The notes under the pieces: generated by a model | What the model was told of the DNA's origin: nothing | Databases searched by the model: none | What the model saw: the letters and a program-made list of their open reading frames with translations, nothing else | Position numbers and translations under genes: made by a program | In this document: positions 18,090 through 28,988 of the stretch, in pieces | How the letters are laid out: every line of letters starts with the position of its first letter | Position numbering within the stretch: the stretch's first letter is position 1 | NCBI GenBank assembly: GCA_018240785.1 | Contig: JAFEFC010000030.1 | Location: 53,884 to 117,883, forward strand | Length of the DNA: 64,000 nt | From: Pseudomonadota bacterium | GTDB lineage: Bacteria; Pseudomonadota; Gammaproteobacteria; Burkholderiales; Rhodocyclaceae | Direction: 5' to 3'

Positions 18090-18959
18090 ATGAATGCAGC
18101 TATCGAGCAGCCGAACCTGTCTTCGACGGCTCCGAAAGGTCCGGGCGGCTGGCATGCCTCGCTGCGCCTCGCCTACGCGAAGCGCGGATTGCGCTCCGTG
18201 CTGGCGGAGCGTTCCCACCTGGGGCCGTTGAGGGTGCAGCGCCCGCTGTATCCCGAGGGCGAGGCGGTATGCCACACCATCCTGGTGCATCCGCCGGCGG
18301 GCATTGCGGGGGGTGATGCGCTTTCCGTCGACGTGGCGGTTGGCGACGGCGCGCATGTGCTGCTCACGACGCCTGGCGCAGGCAAGTGGTACCGCAGTGC
18401 AGGAGGTCGCGGGAGCCTGGTCCAGCGCCTTGAGGTGGGCTCGGGCGGGGTGTGCGAGTGGCTGCCGCAGGAGAGCATCGTGTTCGACGGGGCGCTTGGC
18501 GATCTGGCGACCGAGGTGAGCTTGCAGGGTGACGCCTGCTTCATCGGCGCGGAGATGGTGTGCTTCGGGCGCACGGGTGCGGGCGAGCGCTTCACCCGCG
18601 GGGAGCTGGCGATGCGCACGCGGATCGAGCGCGATGGTCGGCCGGTTTGGCTCGAGCGCGGCGTCGTCGAGGGTGGAGGTGCGCTGCTGGGGTCGAAGGT
18701 GGGTTTGCACGGCTTGCCGGTGACCGGGAGCCTGCTGGTGGCCTGGCCACGTTGCGATGCGGCGCTGCTGGAGGCGTGGCGCGCGATCGTGCCCGCAATG
18801 GGCGAGGGGGCCGTCACCTTGCTGCCTGGGTTGCTGGTGGCGCGCTGGCTGGGGCCGGCGTGCGAGCCGGGGCGGGCGTGGTTTGCGCGACTGTGGGCGG
18901 CGGCGCGACCGGTGGTGGCGGGGCGTGAGGCGCAGGTGCCTCGCATCTGGAATACCTGA
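18090..18959 (+). CDS. ureD: urease accessory protein UreD (UreH)
   Basis: Scaffold protein of 289 aa that binds apo-urease and, with UreF and UreG, guides nickel and CO2 into the active site. Family sequence is clear: LRLAYAKRGLRSVLAERSHLGPLRVQRPLYPEG, then HPPAGIAGGD and LLTTPGAGKWYRS, and LPQESIVFDGA. The ATG at 18090 is the only good start; it lacks a distinct Shine-Dalgarno. It is first in the urease cluster, 36 bp before ureA. Confidence 0.95.
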   Translation: MNAAIEQPNLSSTAPKGPGGWHASLRLAYAKRGLRSVLAERSHLGPLRVQRPLYPEGEAVCHTILVHPPAGIAGGDALSVDVAVGDGAHVLLTTPGAGKWYRSAGGRGSLVQRLEVGSGGVCEWLPQESIVFDGALGDLATEVSLQGDACFIGAEMVCFGRTGAGERFTRGELAMRTRIERDGRPVWLERGVVEGGGALLGSKVGLHGLPVTGSLLVAWPRCDAALLEAWRAIVPAMGEGAVTLLPGLLVARWLGPACEPGRAWFARLWAAARPVVAGREAQVPRIWNT

Positions 18960-18995
18960 AGGGATTGGCAGCGCGAGGGCGTTGCGGAGGGAACG

Positions 18996-19298
18996 ATGGA
19001 ACTGACTCCACGCGAGAAGGACAAGTTGCTGGTGTTCACGGCGGGCCTGCTGGCAGAGCGTCGGCGGGCGCGCGGGCTGAAGCTGAATTATCCGGAGGCG
19101 GTGGCCTTCATCACTTGCGCGATTCTGGAGGGGGCGCGGGATGGGCGCACGGTGGCGGAGCTGATGAGCTACGGGGCGACGCTTCTGACGCGCGAGGAGG
19201 TGATGGAGGGAGTGCCGGAAATGATTCCGGACATTCAGGTCGAGGCGACGTTTCCGGACGGGACGAAGCTGGTCACGGTGCATAACCCCATCGTCTGA
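18996..19298 (+). CDS. ureA: urease gamma subunit UreA
   Basis: A 100-aa structural subunit of the nickel urease. Diagnostic stretches are [39 protein letters not shown] at the N-terminus (read in parts), TVAELMSYG, and [22 protein letters not shown] at the C-terminus. The length is exactly that of the family. GAGGGAACG precedes the ATG. A repeat element separates it from ureB. Confidence 0.97.
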   Translation: MELTPREKDKLLVFTAGLLAERRRARGLKLNYPEAVAFITCAILEGARDGRTVAELMSYGATLLTREEVMEGVPEMIPDIQVEATFPDGTKLVTVHNPIV

Positions 19299-19310
19299 CG
19301 GGGTGGCAAT

Positions 19311-19430
19311 CCTTAGCCCGCAATCGCCACGCCGCGTGTTCGCTCTGCAGGCTGCGGAACTCGCCCTCGCTGCGCTCGGTGCTCGGACAGTCCTCGCCTG
19401 CGCCGCAAACACCCGACATGTCGATTGCTG
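19311..19430. repeat. dispersed palindromic repeat, copy 4 of 5
   Basis: Core GGCTGCGGAACTCGC ... GACAGTCCTCGCC, with outer arms around 19321-19352 and 19396-19428 (CAATCG...GTGTTCG against the complement). It fills most of the 178-bp ureA-ureB gap, so transcription must pass through it. Confidence 0.85.
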
Positions 19431-19476
19431 CATCTGATTCCGCCCGACGCGCCCAAGGTCTGAAGGAGAACAAAAG

Positions 19477-19781
19477 ATGATCCCCGGAGAATATTTCGTC
19501 GCCGATGGCGACATCGAGCTCAACGCCGGCCGCGTCACGCTGACGGTGGTGGTCACCAATACCGGCGACCGACCGATCCAGGTCGGCTCGCACTACCACT
19601 TTGCCGAGACGAATGACGCGCTCGACTTCGACCGCGCGGCGGCGCGCGGTTTCCGGCTCAACATCGCGGCCGGCACAGCGGTGCGCTTCGAGCCCGGGCA
19701 GTCGCGCACGGTGGAACTGGTGGCGCTGGATGGCGAGCGTGAGGTCTATGGCTTCAACGGCCTCGTCATGGGAGCACTGTG

Positions 19782-19782
<1 letters not shown>
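19477..19782 (+). CDS. ureB: urease beta subunit UreB
   Basis: A 101-aa structural subunit. Hallmarks are [41 protein letters not shown] and EVYGFNGLV near the end. It is preceded by GAAGGAGAACAAAAG, a strong ribosome-binding site. Its TGA shares its last base with the ureC ATG. Confidence 0.97.
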
Positions 19783-21533
<1,751 letters not shown>

Positions 21534-21542
21534 ACGGGCAGT

Positions 21543-21600
21543 GCGGGGGCGGGCCTGACCGCGACCAAGCCTTGAGATCGCGGTTAAGCCCGCTCCTGCC
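21543..21600. repeat. REP-like inverted repeat between ureC and ureE
   Basis: GGGGGCGGGCCTGACCGCGA (21545-21564) and TCGCGGTTAAGCCCGCTCC (from 21578) form a stem with about 18 of 23 pairs. The sequence style (GGAGCGGGCTTAACCGCGAT) is that of dispersed REP hairpins. It could stabilise or terminate the ureDABC message. Confidence 0.6.
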
Positions 21601-21636
21601 CGCCGCCCGCTCAGGCCACTTTTCTCATCGACACTC

Positions 21637-22182
21637 ATGATGAACGACTTCAACATGATCCCCACCGCGACCGAACCTGCCGCTGCGCCCCCCCTGCTGA
21701 TCGAAGCCCTGTACGACGGCGATGCCGCGCCCGTCGACACGCTGGAGCTCGACTTCAACTACCGCACCAAGAGCCGCCTGCGCGCGAGGCTCGCCTCCGG
21801 CGCCGAGGTGGGGCTGTTCCTGCCGCGTGGCACGGTGCTGCGCGGCGGGCAGAAGCTGCGCGCGAGCGACGGGCGCATCGTCGCGGTGGTCGCGGCGGCC
21901 GAGGATCTGCTCGAAGCGCGCTGCGCATCGGCGGTGGACCTGGCGCGCGCCGCCTTCCACCTCGGCAACCGCCACGTCGCGGTCGAGGTCGGCCGCGACG
22001 CCGAGGGCGACTGGTTGCGCTTGCAAACCGATCACGTGCTGGAGGGCATGCTGCTCGGGCTGGGCGCGAGCGTGCGTGCGCGGCGTGCGCCCTTCGAGCC
22101 CGAAGCGGGCGCCTATGCGCCGGGCCACCAGCATCCCGGTGACGGCAGCGGCGCGCGCATCCACATGATGGCCGGGCAGTGA
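21637..22182 (+). CDS. ureE: urease accessory nickel metallochaperone UreE
   Basis: Cytosolic nickel chaperone, 181 aa, that hands Ni to UreG/urease. The N-terminal domain includes [20 protein letters not shown] and [19 protein letters not shown]. The central nickel-binding domain has [12 protein letters not shown] (His ligand) and [15 protein letters not shown]. The C-terminal tail has [14 protein letters not shown], a short His-containing stretch rather than a long His-rich tail. Tandem ATGs at 21637/21640 leave the start ambiguous by one codon. It overlaps ureF by 4 bp. Confidence 0.95.
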   Translation: MMNDFNMIPTATEPAAAPPLLIEALYDGDAAPVDTLELDFNYRTKSRLRARLASGAEVGLFLPRGTVLRGGQKLRASDGRIVAVVAAAEDLLEARCASAVDLARAAFHLGNRHVAVEVGRDAEGDWLRLQTDHVLEGMLLGLGASVRARRAPFEPEAGAYAPGHQHPGDGSGARIHMMAGQ

Positions 22183-22990
22183 GCATGCGTGCCGACGACA
22201 CCGGCCTGCTGCGCCCCGTGGAACCAGCGGCCGTTTCTGCTCCGCGGACGGCGGCCGGCATGCATGCGGCCGACCGCGCACGGGCAAGCCGCAAGGCCGC
22301 GTCTGGCGCTGGCCTGTTGCCGCTGGTGCGCCTGCTGCAACTCGCGAGCCCGGTGCTGCCGGTCGGGGCCTACACCTATTCGCAGGGCCTGGAATGGGCG
22401 GTGGAGAGCGGCGCGGTGCGCAACGAGGCGGACGCTGCCGCCTGGATCGGTGACCTGCTGGAGTGGAACCTGGCGCGCTTCGAGGCGCCGCTGATGGCCT
22501 GCCAGCTCGTCGCCTGGTCGGCGGGCGACGACGGCGAGGTGGCGCGGCTCAATGAAGACTTCCTCGCCAGCCGCGAGACCGCCGAGTTGCGCGCCGAGAC
22601 CGTGCAGATGGGCTGGTCGATGGTGAAGCTGCTCGCCGAGCTCGATGCCTTCGCCGCGCTGCCGGGCTGGCGTGCGCGGCTGCTGGCCGTCGACACGCCG
22701 TGCTTTCCCACTGCGTGGTCGGCCGCCGCGGCGGCCTGGCAGGTGGCGCCGGAGCAGGCGCTGGCGGCCTACCTGTGGGCCTGGGCGGAGAACCAGGTGA
22801 TGGCAGCGGTGAAGGCGGTGCCGCTCGGCCAGAGCGCCGGGCAGCGCCTGCTCGCCACGCTCGGCGCCGGCATTCCGGCGCTGGCGCAGCTTGCCCTGCA
22901 TCTGCCGGAGGCGCGCTGGAGCAACTACACCCCCGGCCTGGCGCTTGCCAGCAGCCGGCACGAAACCCAATACACGAGGCTGTTCAGATC

Positions 22991-22994
<4 letters not shown>
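22179..22994 (+). CDS. ureF: urease accessory protein UreF
   Basis: A 271-aa all-helical accessory protein that, with UreD and UreG, forms the urease activation complex. Family sequence includes [27 protein letters not shown], a middle helix bundle, and the conserved C-terminal YTRLFRS. The N-terminus has about 45 extra low-complexity residues before the UreF domain. The start is either GTG 22179 (overlapping the ureE stop as GTGA) or ATG 22185. It overlaps ureG by 4 bp. Confidence 0.93.
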
Positions 22995-23632
<638 letters not shown>

Positions 23633-23697
23633 TCATCCCGCCCGGCGGGGCCTCCTGCCGGTGCGGCTGCATTGCAAACCGCTGTAGAGGAAAGATC

Positions 23698-24273
23698 ATG
23701 AGAATCCACAGACTGATGGCCACCCTTGCCCTGGCTGCCGCGTCGGGCACGGCGCTCGCACATCCCGGCCACGACGCGGCGAGCTTCGCCAGCGGCTTCG
23801 CCCATCCCTTCGGCGGGCTCGACCATCTGCTGGCGATGTTCGCCGTGGGCCTGTATGCCGCTCGCCAGCCGGGCGCGGCGCGCTGGGCGCTGCCAGTCGG
23901 CTTTGTGGCGGCGATGCTCGCCGGCGCTGGCCTTGGCGCCGCAGGGGTGGCGCTGCCTGCGGTGGAGTCGGGCATCGCGCTGTCGGTGCTGGTGCTGGGC
24001 CTGCTGATCGCGCTTGCTGCGCGACTGCCGCTGGCGGCGAGCCTGCCCATGGTGGCCGCGTTCGCGCTGTTCCATGGCTTCGCTCACCATGCCGAGATGG
24101 GTGGTGCGGCGCTTGCCACCTATGCCGCGGGCTTCGCGCTTGCCACCGCGGCGCTGCACGGCGGTGGTTACCTGCTGGCGTGCTGGATGCCGGAAAGCGG
24201 GCTGGCGCAGGGCGTGAAGCGCGCAGTGGGCGCGGGCATCGCGAGTGTTGGTGCTGTGCTGCTGGGCGCTTGA
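23698..24273 (+). CDS. ureJ: HupE/UreJ-family nickel (urease) transporter
   Basis: A 191-aa membrane protein. A cleavable-looking N-terminal helix ends in HPGHDAASFASGFAHPFGGLDHLLAM, where the His-rich motif HPxxGxDHxL is the HupE/UreJ signature for nickel. Six helices follow, with a second motif FHGFAHHAEM. Family members are secondary nickel transporters; here the location behind ureG supports supply of nickel to urease. It is preceded by a strong GAGGAAAGATC ribosome-binding site, 65 bp after ureG. Confidence 0.93.
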   Translation: MRIHRLMATLALAAASGTALAHPGHDAASFASGFAHPFGGLDHLLAMFAVGLYAARQPGAARWALPVGFVAAMLAGAGLGAAGVALPAVESGIALSVLVLGLLIALAARLPLAASLPMVAAFALFHGFAHHAEMGGAALATYAAGFALATAALHGGGYLLACWMPESGLAQGVKRAVGAGIASVGAVLLGA

Positions 24274-24292
24274 GCGTCGCTGGCAAAGATCG

Positions 24293-24394
24293 AGGTGATC
24301 GGCGCGGTATCCGTGGAGCAGGCGAGGACTGTCGGAGCGCCCGCAGGGCGCGAGTTCCGCAGCCTGCGGAGCGGATGCCCCGCCGGTCACCGCC
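24293..24394. repeat. dispersed palindromic repeat, copy 5 of 5 (opposite orientation)
   Basis: Core GGCGAGGACTGTC ... GCGAGTTCCGCAGCC. The outer arms GGTGATCGGCGCGGTATCC and its near-complement (ending GGTCACC at about 24390) differ in sequence from the other copies but still pair. It lies between the convergent ends of ureJ and the hydroxyacid dehydrogenase gene. Confidence 0.85.
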
Positions 24395-24422
24395 GAGGGC
24401 ACCTGCGGTATGACGTACTTCG

Positions 24423-25406
24423 TCAGGCGACTTTGTTAGGCGGCACCTGCCCGGCGAAGAAGGCGCTGAGGTTGTCCGCGGCCATCAGCCCCATGCCCAC
24501 GCGGGTCTCGAGCGTGGCGCTGCCCAGGTGGGGCAGCAGCACCACGTTCTCCATCGTCAGCAACGGTGCCGGCACGCGCGGCTCGTGCTCGTAGACGTCG
24601 AGCCCGGCGCCGGCGATCTGGCTGCGGCTCAGTGCCGCGGCGAGGGCTTCCTCATCCACGACGTCGCCGCGCGCGGTATTGATCAGGAAGGCGTGCGGCT
24701 GCATCGCCGCCAAGCGCGCCGCGTTCATCAGGTGGCGGGTCTCGTCGCCACTCGGGCAGTGCAGTGACACGAAGTCGGACTGGGCCAGCACGTCCTCGAT
24801 CGAATCGCACTGGGTCGCGTCCAGTCCTTCCAGCGCTTCGGCCGGCACCCGGCTGCGGTTGAAGAACACCACCTTCATGCCGAGGCCGTGCTGCGCACGC
24901 CGTGCAGTAGCCCGGCCGATGCGGCCCATGCCGATGATGCCCAGCGTCTTGCCCGACACGCGCGTGCCGATCATGTGCGTCGGCCGCCAGCTCGTCCATT
25001 GGCCGGCACGCACCAGGCGCTCGCCCTCGCCCGCGCGGCGCGCCACCATCAGCATCAGCATGATGGCGAGGTCGGCGGTGCAGTCGGTGAGGATGTCGGG
25101 CGTGTTCGTGACCGTGATGCCGAGCCGTTTCGCCGCGGCGACGTCGATGTGGTTGTAGCCGACGCCATAGTTGGCAATGATGTTCGCGCGCCGCCCCTCG
25201 ACCTCCAGCACCTCGGCGGTGATGCGGTCGGCAACGGTGGTCAGCAGCGCATCGGAGGATTGCAGCGCCTGCTGCAGCTCGCGGGCGGTGAACGGGCGGT
25301 CGTCGATGTTGAGTTGTGCATCGAATCGCGAGCACACTTCGCGTTCGACTTCCTCGGGCAGTCGTCCGGTCACGATCACCTTCGGTCTGGCGCTGGCAGC
25401 GTTCAT
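24423..25406 (-). CDS. D-2-hydroxyacid dehydrogenase (glyoxylate/hydroxypyruvate reductase type)
   Basis: A 327-aa NAD(P)-dependent reductase of the D-isomer-specific family. The Rossmann fold shows GIIGMGRIGRATA. Catalytic elements are Arg in NTARGDVVDE, Glu in DVYEHEPRV, and His in LLPHLGSAT. The IANYGVGYNHID segment is typical of the glyoxylate/hydroxypyruvate reductase (GyaR) branch, so reduction of glyoxylate or hydroxypyruvate is the likely role. The exact substrate is inferred from subfamily resemblance. It is divergent from the FMN reductase gene by about 230 bp. Confidence 0.88.
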   Translation of the reverse strand: MNAASARPKVIVTGRLPEEVEREVCSRFDAQLNIDDRPFTARELQQALQSSDALLTTVADRITAEVLEVEGRRANIIANYGVGYNHIDVAAAKRLGITVTNTPDILTDCTADLAIMLMLMVARRAGEGERLVRAGQWTSWRPTHMIGTRVSGKTLGIIGMGRIGRATARRAQHGLGMKVVFFNRSRVPAEALEGLDATQCDSIEDVLAQSDFVSLHCPSGDETRHLMNAARLAAMQPHAFLINTARGDVVDEEALAAALSRSQIAGAGLDVYEHEPRVPAPLLTMENVVLLPHLGSATLETRVGMGLMAADNLSAFFAGQVPPNKVA

Positions 25407-25634
25407 GGCGAGCCTCTCCCCATCTGGATGTGTCGGTCAGTGGCGGGATGATGCAGCCAAACCGGGATGTCCGTCACCCACCCGCCTGCCCGCCAGCGCA
25501 ATTCCCGGGCTGGATGCGATGACGCCCGCGCCGACCATCCGCTTCGAAACCCGCCGCGCCCTGCTACATTCGTCGGCAGCGGCAGGGCCGCCGCCACGCT
25601 GCCGTCCCTTGCCACCGCCCACGGAGACACCACG

Positions 25635-26222
25635 ATGACCAGCCCCAACATCCTCCTCATTGTCGGCAGCGCCCGGCGCGACTCCCTCGCGCGAAGGCTG
25701 GCGCAGGCCTGCGTCGCGCCGCTGCAGCATGCCGGCGCCGAAGTGAATCTGATCGAGCTCGGCGACTACCCGGCGCCGCTCTACCACGGCGATCTGGAGG
25801 CGGCGTCGGGCCTGCCGGACGGCATCGTCAACCTGCAGCAGCAACTGGCCGCGTGCGACGGATTGCTGGTGGTGAATCCCGAATACAACGGATCGATCAC
25901 GCCGCTGCTCAAGAACACGCTCGACTGGTGCTCGCGCCCCAACCCCGAGGACCCCGCGCGCTCCGGCGGCGCGGTGTATGCCGGCCGTGCCGCGGCGGTG
26001 CTCGCGACTTCGCCCGGGCCGCTCGGCGGCATGCGCGTGCTGTTCCACGTGCGCGACATCCTCGGCTATCTCGGCATGCAGGTGATTCCGCAGCAGCTCG
26101 CCGTCGGCCGCGCGCATGAGGCGATCGGGCCCGACCACCGGCTGGTGGATCCGAAGCAGCAGGCCACCCTTGATGCCGTGGCCAAGGCGCTGGTGGACAC
26201 GGCGCGGCGCCTGCGCACCTGA
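25635..26222 (+). CDS. NADPH-dependent FMN reductase family protein
   Basis: A 195-aa flavodoxin-like oxidoreductase. Visible are the phosphate-binding start ILLIVGSARRDSLARRLA, the PEYNGSITPLLKNTLDW flavin loop that is diagnostic for the FMN_red family (azoreductase/chromate reductase/ArsH relatives), and ATSPGPLGGMRVL. The likely activity is NAD(P)H-dependent reduction of FMN or quinones. The ATG at 25635 begins the flavodoxin fold; the 56 in-frame residues upstream are proline/arginine-rich and improbable. Confidence 0.88.
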   Translation: MTSPNILLIVGSARRDSLARRLAQACVAPLQHAGAEVNLIELGDYPAPLYHGDLEAASGLPDGIVNLQQQLAACDGLLVVNPEYNGSITPLLKNTLDWCSRPNPEDPARSGGAVYAGRAAAVLATSPGPLGGMRVLFHVRDILGYLGMQVIPQQLAVGRAHEAIGPDHRLVDPKQQATLDAVAKALVDTARRLRT

Positions 26223-26284
26223 GTCGCACGGATGGCGGAGCGATCCCGTCCGCCGTGGCGAGGAGCCCTGCGCGTGTGCGGCGG

Positions 26285-26722
26285 TCAGGCCGCGTGCGCG
26301 CGTGCCCAGCGCACGATGTCGGCCGCGCCCATCGCGCCGGCCTGACGGGCGATCTCGCGCCCGCCGCGGAACAGCGCCAGCGTCGGAATGCTGCGGATGC
26401 CGTAACGCGCACCCAGTGCCTGTTCCGCCTCGGTATCGACCTTGGCCAGGCGGAAATGCGGCTCGAGCAAGCCTGCCGCCTGGACGAAGGCCGGTGCCAT
26501 CATGCGGCAGGGGCCGCACCACGGCGCCCAGAAATCCACCAGCACCGGGATGTCGTTGCGGCCGATGTGGCGGTCGAAGCTGGCGGCGGTCAGTTCGGCG
26601 GGCCGAGCGGAGAACAGCGGCTGGTGGCACTGGCCGCACTGGGGACTTTCGGCCAGCCGTGCCTGCGGCACGCGGTTGACGGCGTTGCAGTGCGGGCAGA
26701 CGAGGTGCAGGGCGTCGGTCAC
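26285..26722 (-). CDS. trxC: thioredoxin 2 (TrxC), zinc-containing
   Basis: A 145-aa cytosolic disulfide reductase. An N-terminal zinc-binding module has two CxxC pairs (CPHC and CGQC) 26 or so residues apart, followed by a thioredoxin fold with the active site WCGPC. The rest is canonical (VDFWAPWCGPCRMMAP, YGIRSIPTLALFRGG). TrxC is typically OxyR-regulated in E. coli; no OxyR site was identified here. The GTG start at 26722 (MTDALHLVCPHC) follows GAGCGGAG; the longer frame to 26851 is rejected. Confidence 0.93.
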   Translation of the reverse strand: MTDALHLVCPHCNAVNRVPQARLAESPQCGQCHQPLFSARPAELTAASFDRHIGRNDIPVLVDFWAPWCGPCRMMAPAFVQAAGLLEPHFRLAKVDTEAEQALGARYGIRSIPTLALFRGGREIARQAGAMGAADIVRWARAHAA

Positions 26723-26836
26723 GGTGGGGCTCCGCTCATGGCATTGCGTCGCAGATGGAGGCGGTCGGCGCGAGATCAAGATCGGCGCTGCGGCAGCACG
26801 TCTCAGGCGGGTACGAAAAAACGTACACAAACGAAT

Positions 26837-26855
26837 GCGAATTGTTATCATTAGC
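26837..26855. promoter_or_regulatory. putative Fur box upstream of the cupredoxin/FTR1 genes
   Basis: The 19-mer GCGAATTGTTATCATTAGC matches the Fur consensus at about 13 of 19 positions, with the right half (ATCATTAgC) nearly intact. It is about 22 bp before the cupredoxin ATG, where it would block transcription under iron sufficiency. Confidence 0.5.
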
Positions 26856-26877
26856 GTACCGAAAAACGGAGCTCCTC

Positions 26878-27195
26878 ATGTCACGCCTTCTGCTTGCCCT
26901 GCTTCTCCTTCCTGCGCTGGCCGTTGCCGCGCCTCCCGAGGTCACGCTGACGATCAAGGACCATCGCTTCCAGCCCGAGGAAGTCCGCGTGCCGGCCGGA
27001 CAGAAGGTGAAGCTGGTCATCCAGAACCAGGATGGGACGCCGGAGGAGTTCGAAAGCCATGAGCTCAACCGCGAAAAGGTCATTCCGGGGGGCGCCACGG
27101 CAAACGTCTTCATCGGGCCGTTGCAACCGGGCAAGTACCCGTTCTTTGGCGAGTTCAACGAAAAGACCGCGCGTGGCGTGGTGATCGCGGAGTAA
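26878..27195 (+). CDS. periplasmic cupredoxin-like protein of an FTR1 iron uptake system
   Basis: A 105-aa secreted protein: signal peptide MSRLLLALLLLPALAVAAPPE, then a small beta-sandwich (VTLTIKDHRFQPEEVRVPAGQ). The family (Cupredoxin_1, FtrB-like) accompanies FTR1-type permeases and is thought to oxidise or hold ferrous iron at the outer face of the membrane. Classical copper ligands are incomplete: one His in SHELNRE is seen but not a full Cys-His-Met set near the C-terminus. It is followed 5 bp later by the permease gene, and preceded by a Fur-like box. Confidence 0.82.
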   Translation: MSRLLLALLLLPALAVAAPPEVTLTIKDHRFQPEEVRVPAGQKVKLVIQNQDGTPEEFESHELNREKVIPGGATANVFIGPLQPGKYPFFGEFNEKTARGVVIAE

Positions 27196-27200
27196 GGCCC

Positions 27201-28028
27201 GTGCTGGGTGCCGCCATCATCGTCTTTCGCGAAGCGCTCGAGGCCGCCCTGCTGATCGGCATCGTCGCCGCGGCTGCGCGCGCGCTGCCGTACCGCAACC
27301 GCTGGCTGGCTGGCGGCATCGCAGCCGGCGTGGCCGGGTCCCTGCTCATCGCCGCGCTGGCCGGCACCATCGCCGAAGCGGTCGACGGCATCGGCCAGGA
27401 ACTGCTCAACGCCATCGTGCTTGGGCTCGCGGTGGCCATGCTCGGCTGGCACAACATCTGGATGGCGCGCCATGCGCGCGAGATGGTGAGCGAGACGCGC
27501 AGCGTGATGAACGACGTCGCCGAAGGGCGTCGCGAACTGTCGGCGATTGCGGTGGTGGTCGCGATGGCGGTGCTGCGCGAGGGCTCGGAGACCGCGCTGT
27601 TCCTGTTCGGCCTGCTCACGCAGGACGACTCGCTGGCCCGGGTGCTGGGCGGCGGTGCGCTGGGCCTGGCCGCCGGTGCGGCGGTGGGTTGCGGCATGTA
27701 CGCTGGCCTGGTGCGCGTGCCGATGCGCTGGTTCTTCACCGTCACCTCCGGCCTGGTGCTGCTGCTTGCGGCAGGCATGGCGGGGCAGATGGCGCGCTTC
27801 CTGATCCAGGGCGACGTGCTGCCGGCGCTCGCAAATCCGCTGTGGGACACCTCGCGCCTGCTGCCCTTGAATTCGGCCGTCGGCACCCTGCTGCACGTGC
27901 TCGCCGGCTACGACCCGCGGCCCAGCGCCATGCAGGCCATCTTCTACCTCGGCACCCTCGGGCTGATCGCCCTCGGCATGTTCGTCGTGCGCTCGACGCG
28001 GGCGCCGAGCGCGCGTCCCGCCACCTGA
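27201..28028 (+). CDS. FTR1-family iron permease
   Basis: A 275-aa inner-membrane permease with seven predicted helices. The two REXXE iron-binding motifs that define the FTR1/EfeU/FtrC family are REALE (10-14) and REGSE (126-130). The start is GTG 27201, five bases after the cupredoxin stop. The partners here are the cupredoxin upstream and a beta-barrel-like secreted protein downstream. A P19/FtrA-type iron-binding protein and an FtrD ferredoxin are absent. Confidence 0.92.
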   Translation: MLGAAIIVFREALEAALLIGIVAAAARALPYRNRWLAGGIAAGVAGSLLIAALAGTIAEAVDGIGQELLNAIVLGLAVAMLGWHNIWMARHAREMVSETRSVMNDVAEGRRELSAIAVVVAMAVLREGSETALFLFGLLTQDDSLARVLGGGALGLAAGAAVGCGMYAGLVRVPMRWFFTVTSGLVLLLAAGMAGQMARFLIQGDVLPALANPLWDTSRLLPLNSAVGTLLHVLAGYDPRPSAMQAIFYLGTLGLIALGMFVVRSTRAPSARPAT

Positions 28029-28118
28029 ACTTCCCCTCCCTCGATGCACACGCTGCCGGACACGGCGGCGTCCGTGCGTCCTCTTCACATCATCATCACG
28101 TCCAGGCGAAGAACCTGC

Positions 28119-28850
28119 ATGAAGAAGCGCATCCTCCTTGCGGCAACGGCCGCCCTCGCAAGCAGCCTGGTTCACGCCGGCCCTGCCGACTATGTCCATA
28201 CGCCGCACGTCGAATATGGCGAACGCGAAATCGAGTTCAGGGCCGGGTCGGCGCGCGATCGTGGCAAGGAGGTCGAGACGGCCGGCGTCCTCGCCTTCGG
28301 CCTGGGGGTCACCCAGTCGTGGTTCACCGAGCTTGCCGTCGAACTCAAGCGCGAGCGTGGCGAGAGCTTTAGCTATGAATCGTTCGAATGGGAGAACAAG
28401 TTCCAGCTCACCGAACCGGGCGAGTTCCCCGTGGACCTGGGCCTGCTGGTCGAAGTCGAGCGTGCGCGGGATCACGCCGAAGGCTGGGAGCTCAAGCTCG
28501 GGCTGCTGACGCAGAAGGATTTCGGCAAGGTGCAGGTGAACTTCAACCTGATGGGCGAACGCCATTTCGACGCGCAAGAGCGGAGCGTGACGGAACTGGG
28601 CTACGAGTGGCAGGCCAAGTACCGCGGGCGGCCTGTGCTGGAGTTCGGCCTGCAGGGCTTCGGCGAAGTCGGCAAGTGGAACAACTGGGAAGGCTCGGAG
28701 CGACAGGAGCACAAGATCGGCCCGGCCATCTTCGGCAAGTTGCCGGCCGGCGGTCGCCAGGCGATCAAGTACGACGCCGCCTACCTGGTCGGCCTGACCC
28801 GGGCGACACCGGACCACACGCTGCGGCTGAAGGTCGAATACGAATTCTGA
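28119..28850 (+). CDS. uncharacterised outer-membrane-like protein
   Basis: A 243-aa protein with a clear signal peptide (MKKRILLAATAALASSLVHA) and alternating amphipathic strands throughout. It ends in LRLKVEYEF, whose terminal phenylalanine is the beta-barrel assembly signal. These features suggest an outer-membrane beta-barrel. It follows the FTR1 permease by 90 bp, so a role in metal homeostasis is possible, but no specific family is recognised. The start at 28119 was chosen for the signal peptide. Confidence 0.7.
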   Translation: MKKRILLAATAALASSLVHAGPADYVHTPHVEYGEREIEFRAGSARDRGKEVETAGVLAFGLGVTQSWFTELAVELKRERGESFSYESFEWENKFQLTEPGEFPVDLGLLVEVERARDHAEGWELKLGLLTQKDFGKVQVNFNLMGERHFDAQERSVTELGYEWQAKYRGRPVLEFGLQGFGEVGKWNNWEGSERQEHKIGPAIFGKLPAGGRQAIKYDAAYLVGLTRATPDHTLRLKVEYEF

Positions 28851-28901
28851 TCGCACGCGGTGCGCGGCCAGTGTTCGCGATCGCCGAACAGTGTTTTTCC
28901 A

Positions 28902-28930
28902 TTGTTGTGTCTTGCCGCATGACACCACAA
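28902..28930. promoter_or_regulatory. operator-like inverted repeat upstream of the TRAP binding protein
   Basis: TTGTTGTGTC (28902-28911) and GACACCACAA (28921-28930) are complementary at 9 of 10 positions with a 9-bp spacer. A second perfect dyad, TGTTCG/CGAACA, lies at 28872-28890. They sit 60-120 bp before the start codon and are candidates for regulator binding. Confidence 0.4.
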
Positions 28931-28988
28931 AATCTCGAGACTCTTTCCGTAGTCCCGTGATACGACCTTGAACAACAATGGAGACCCC

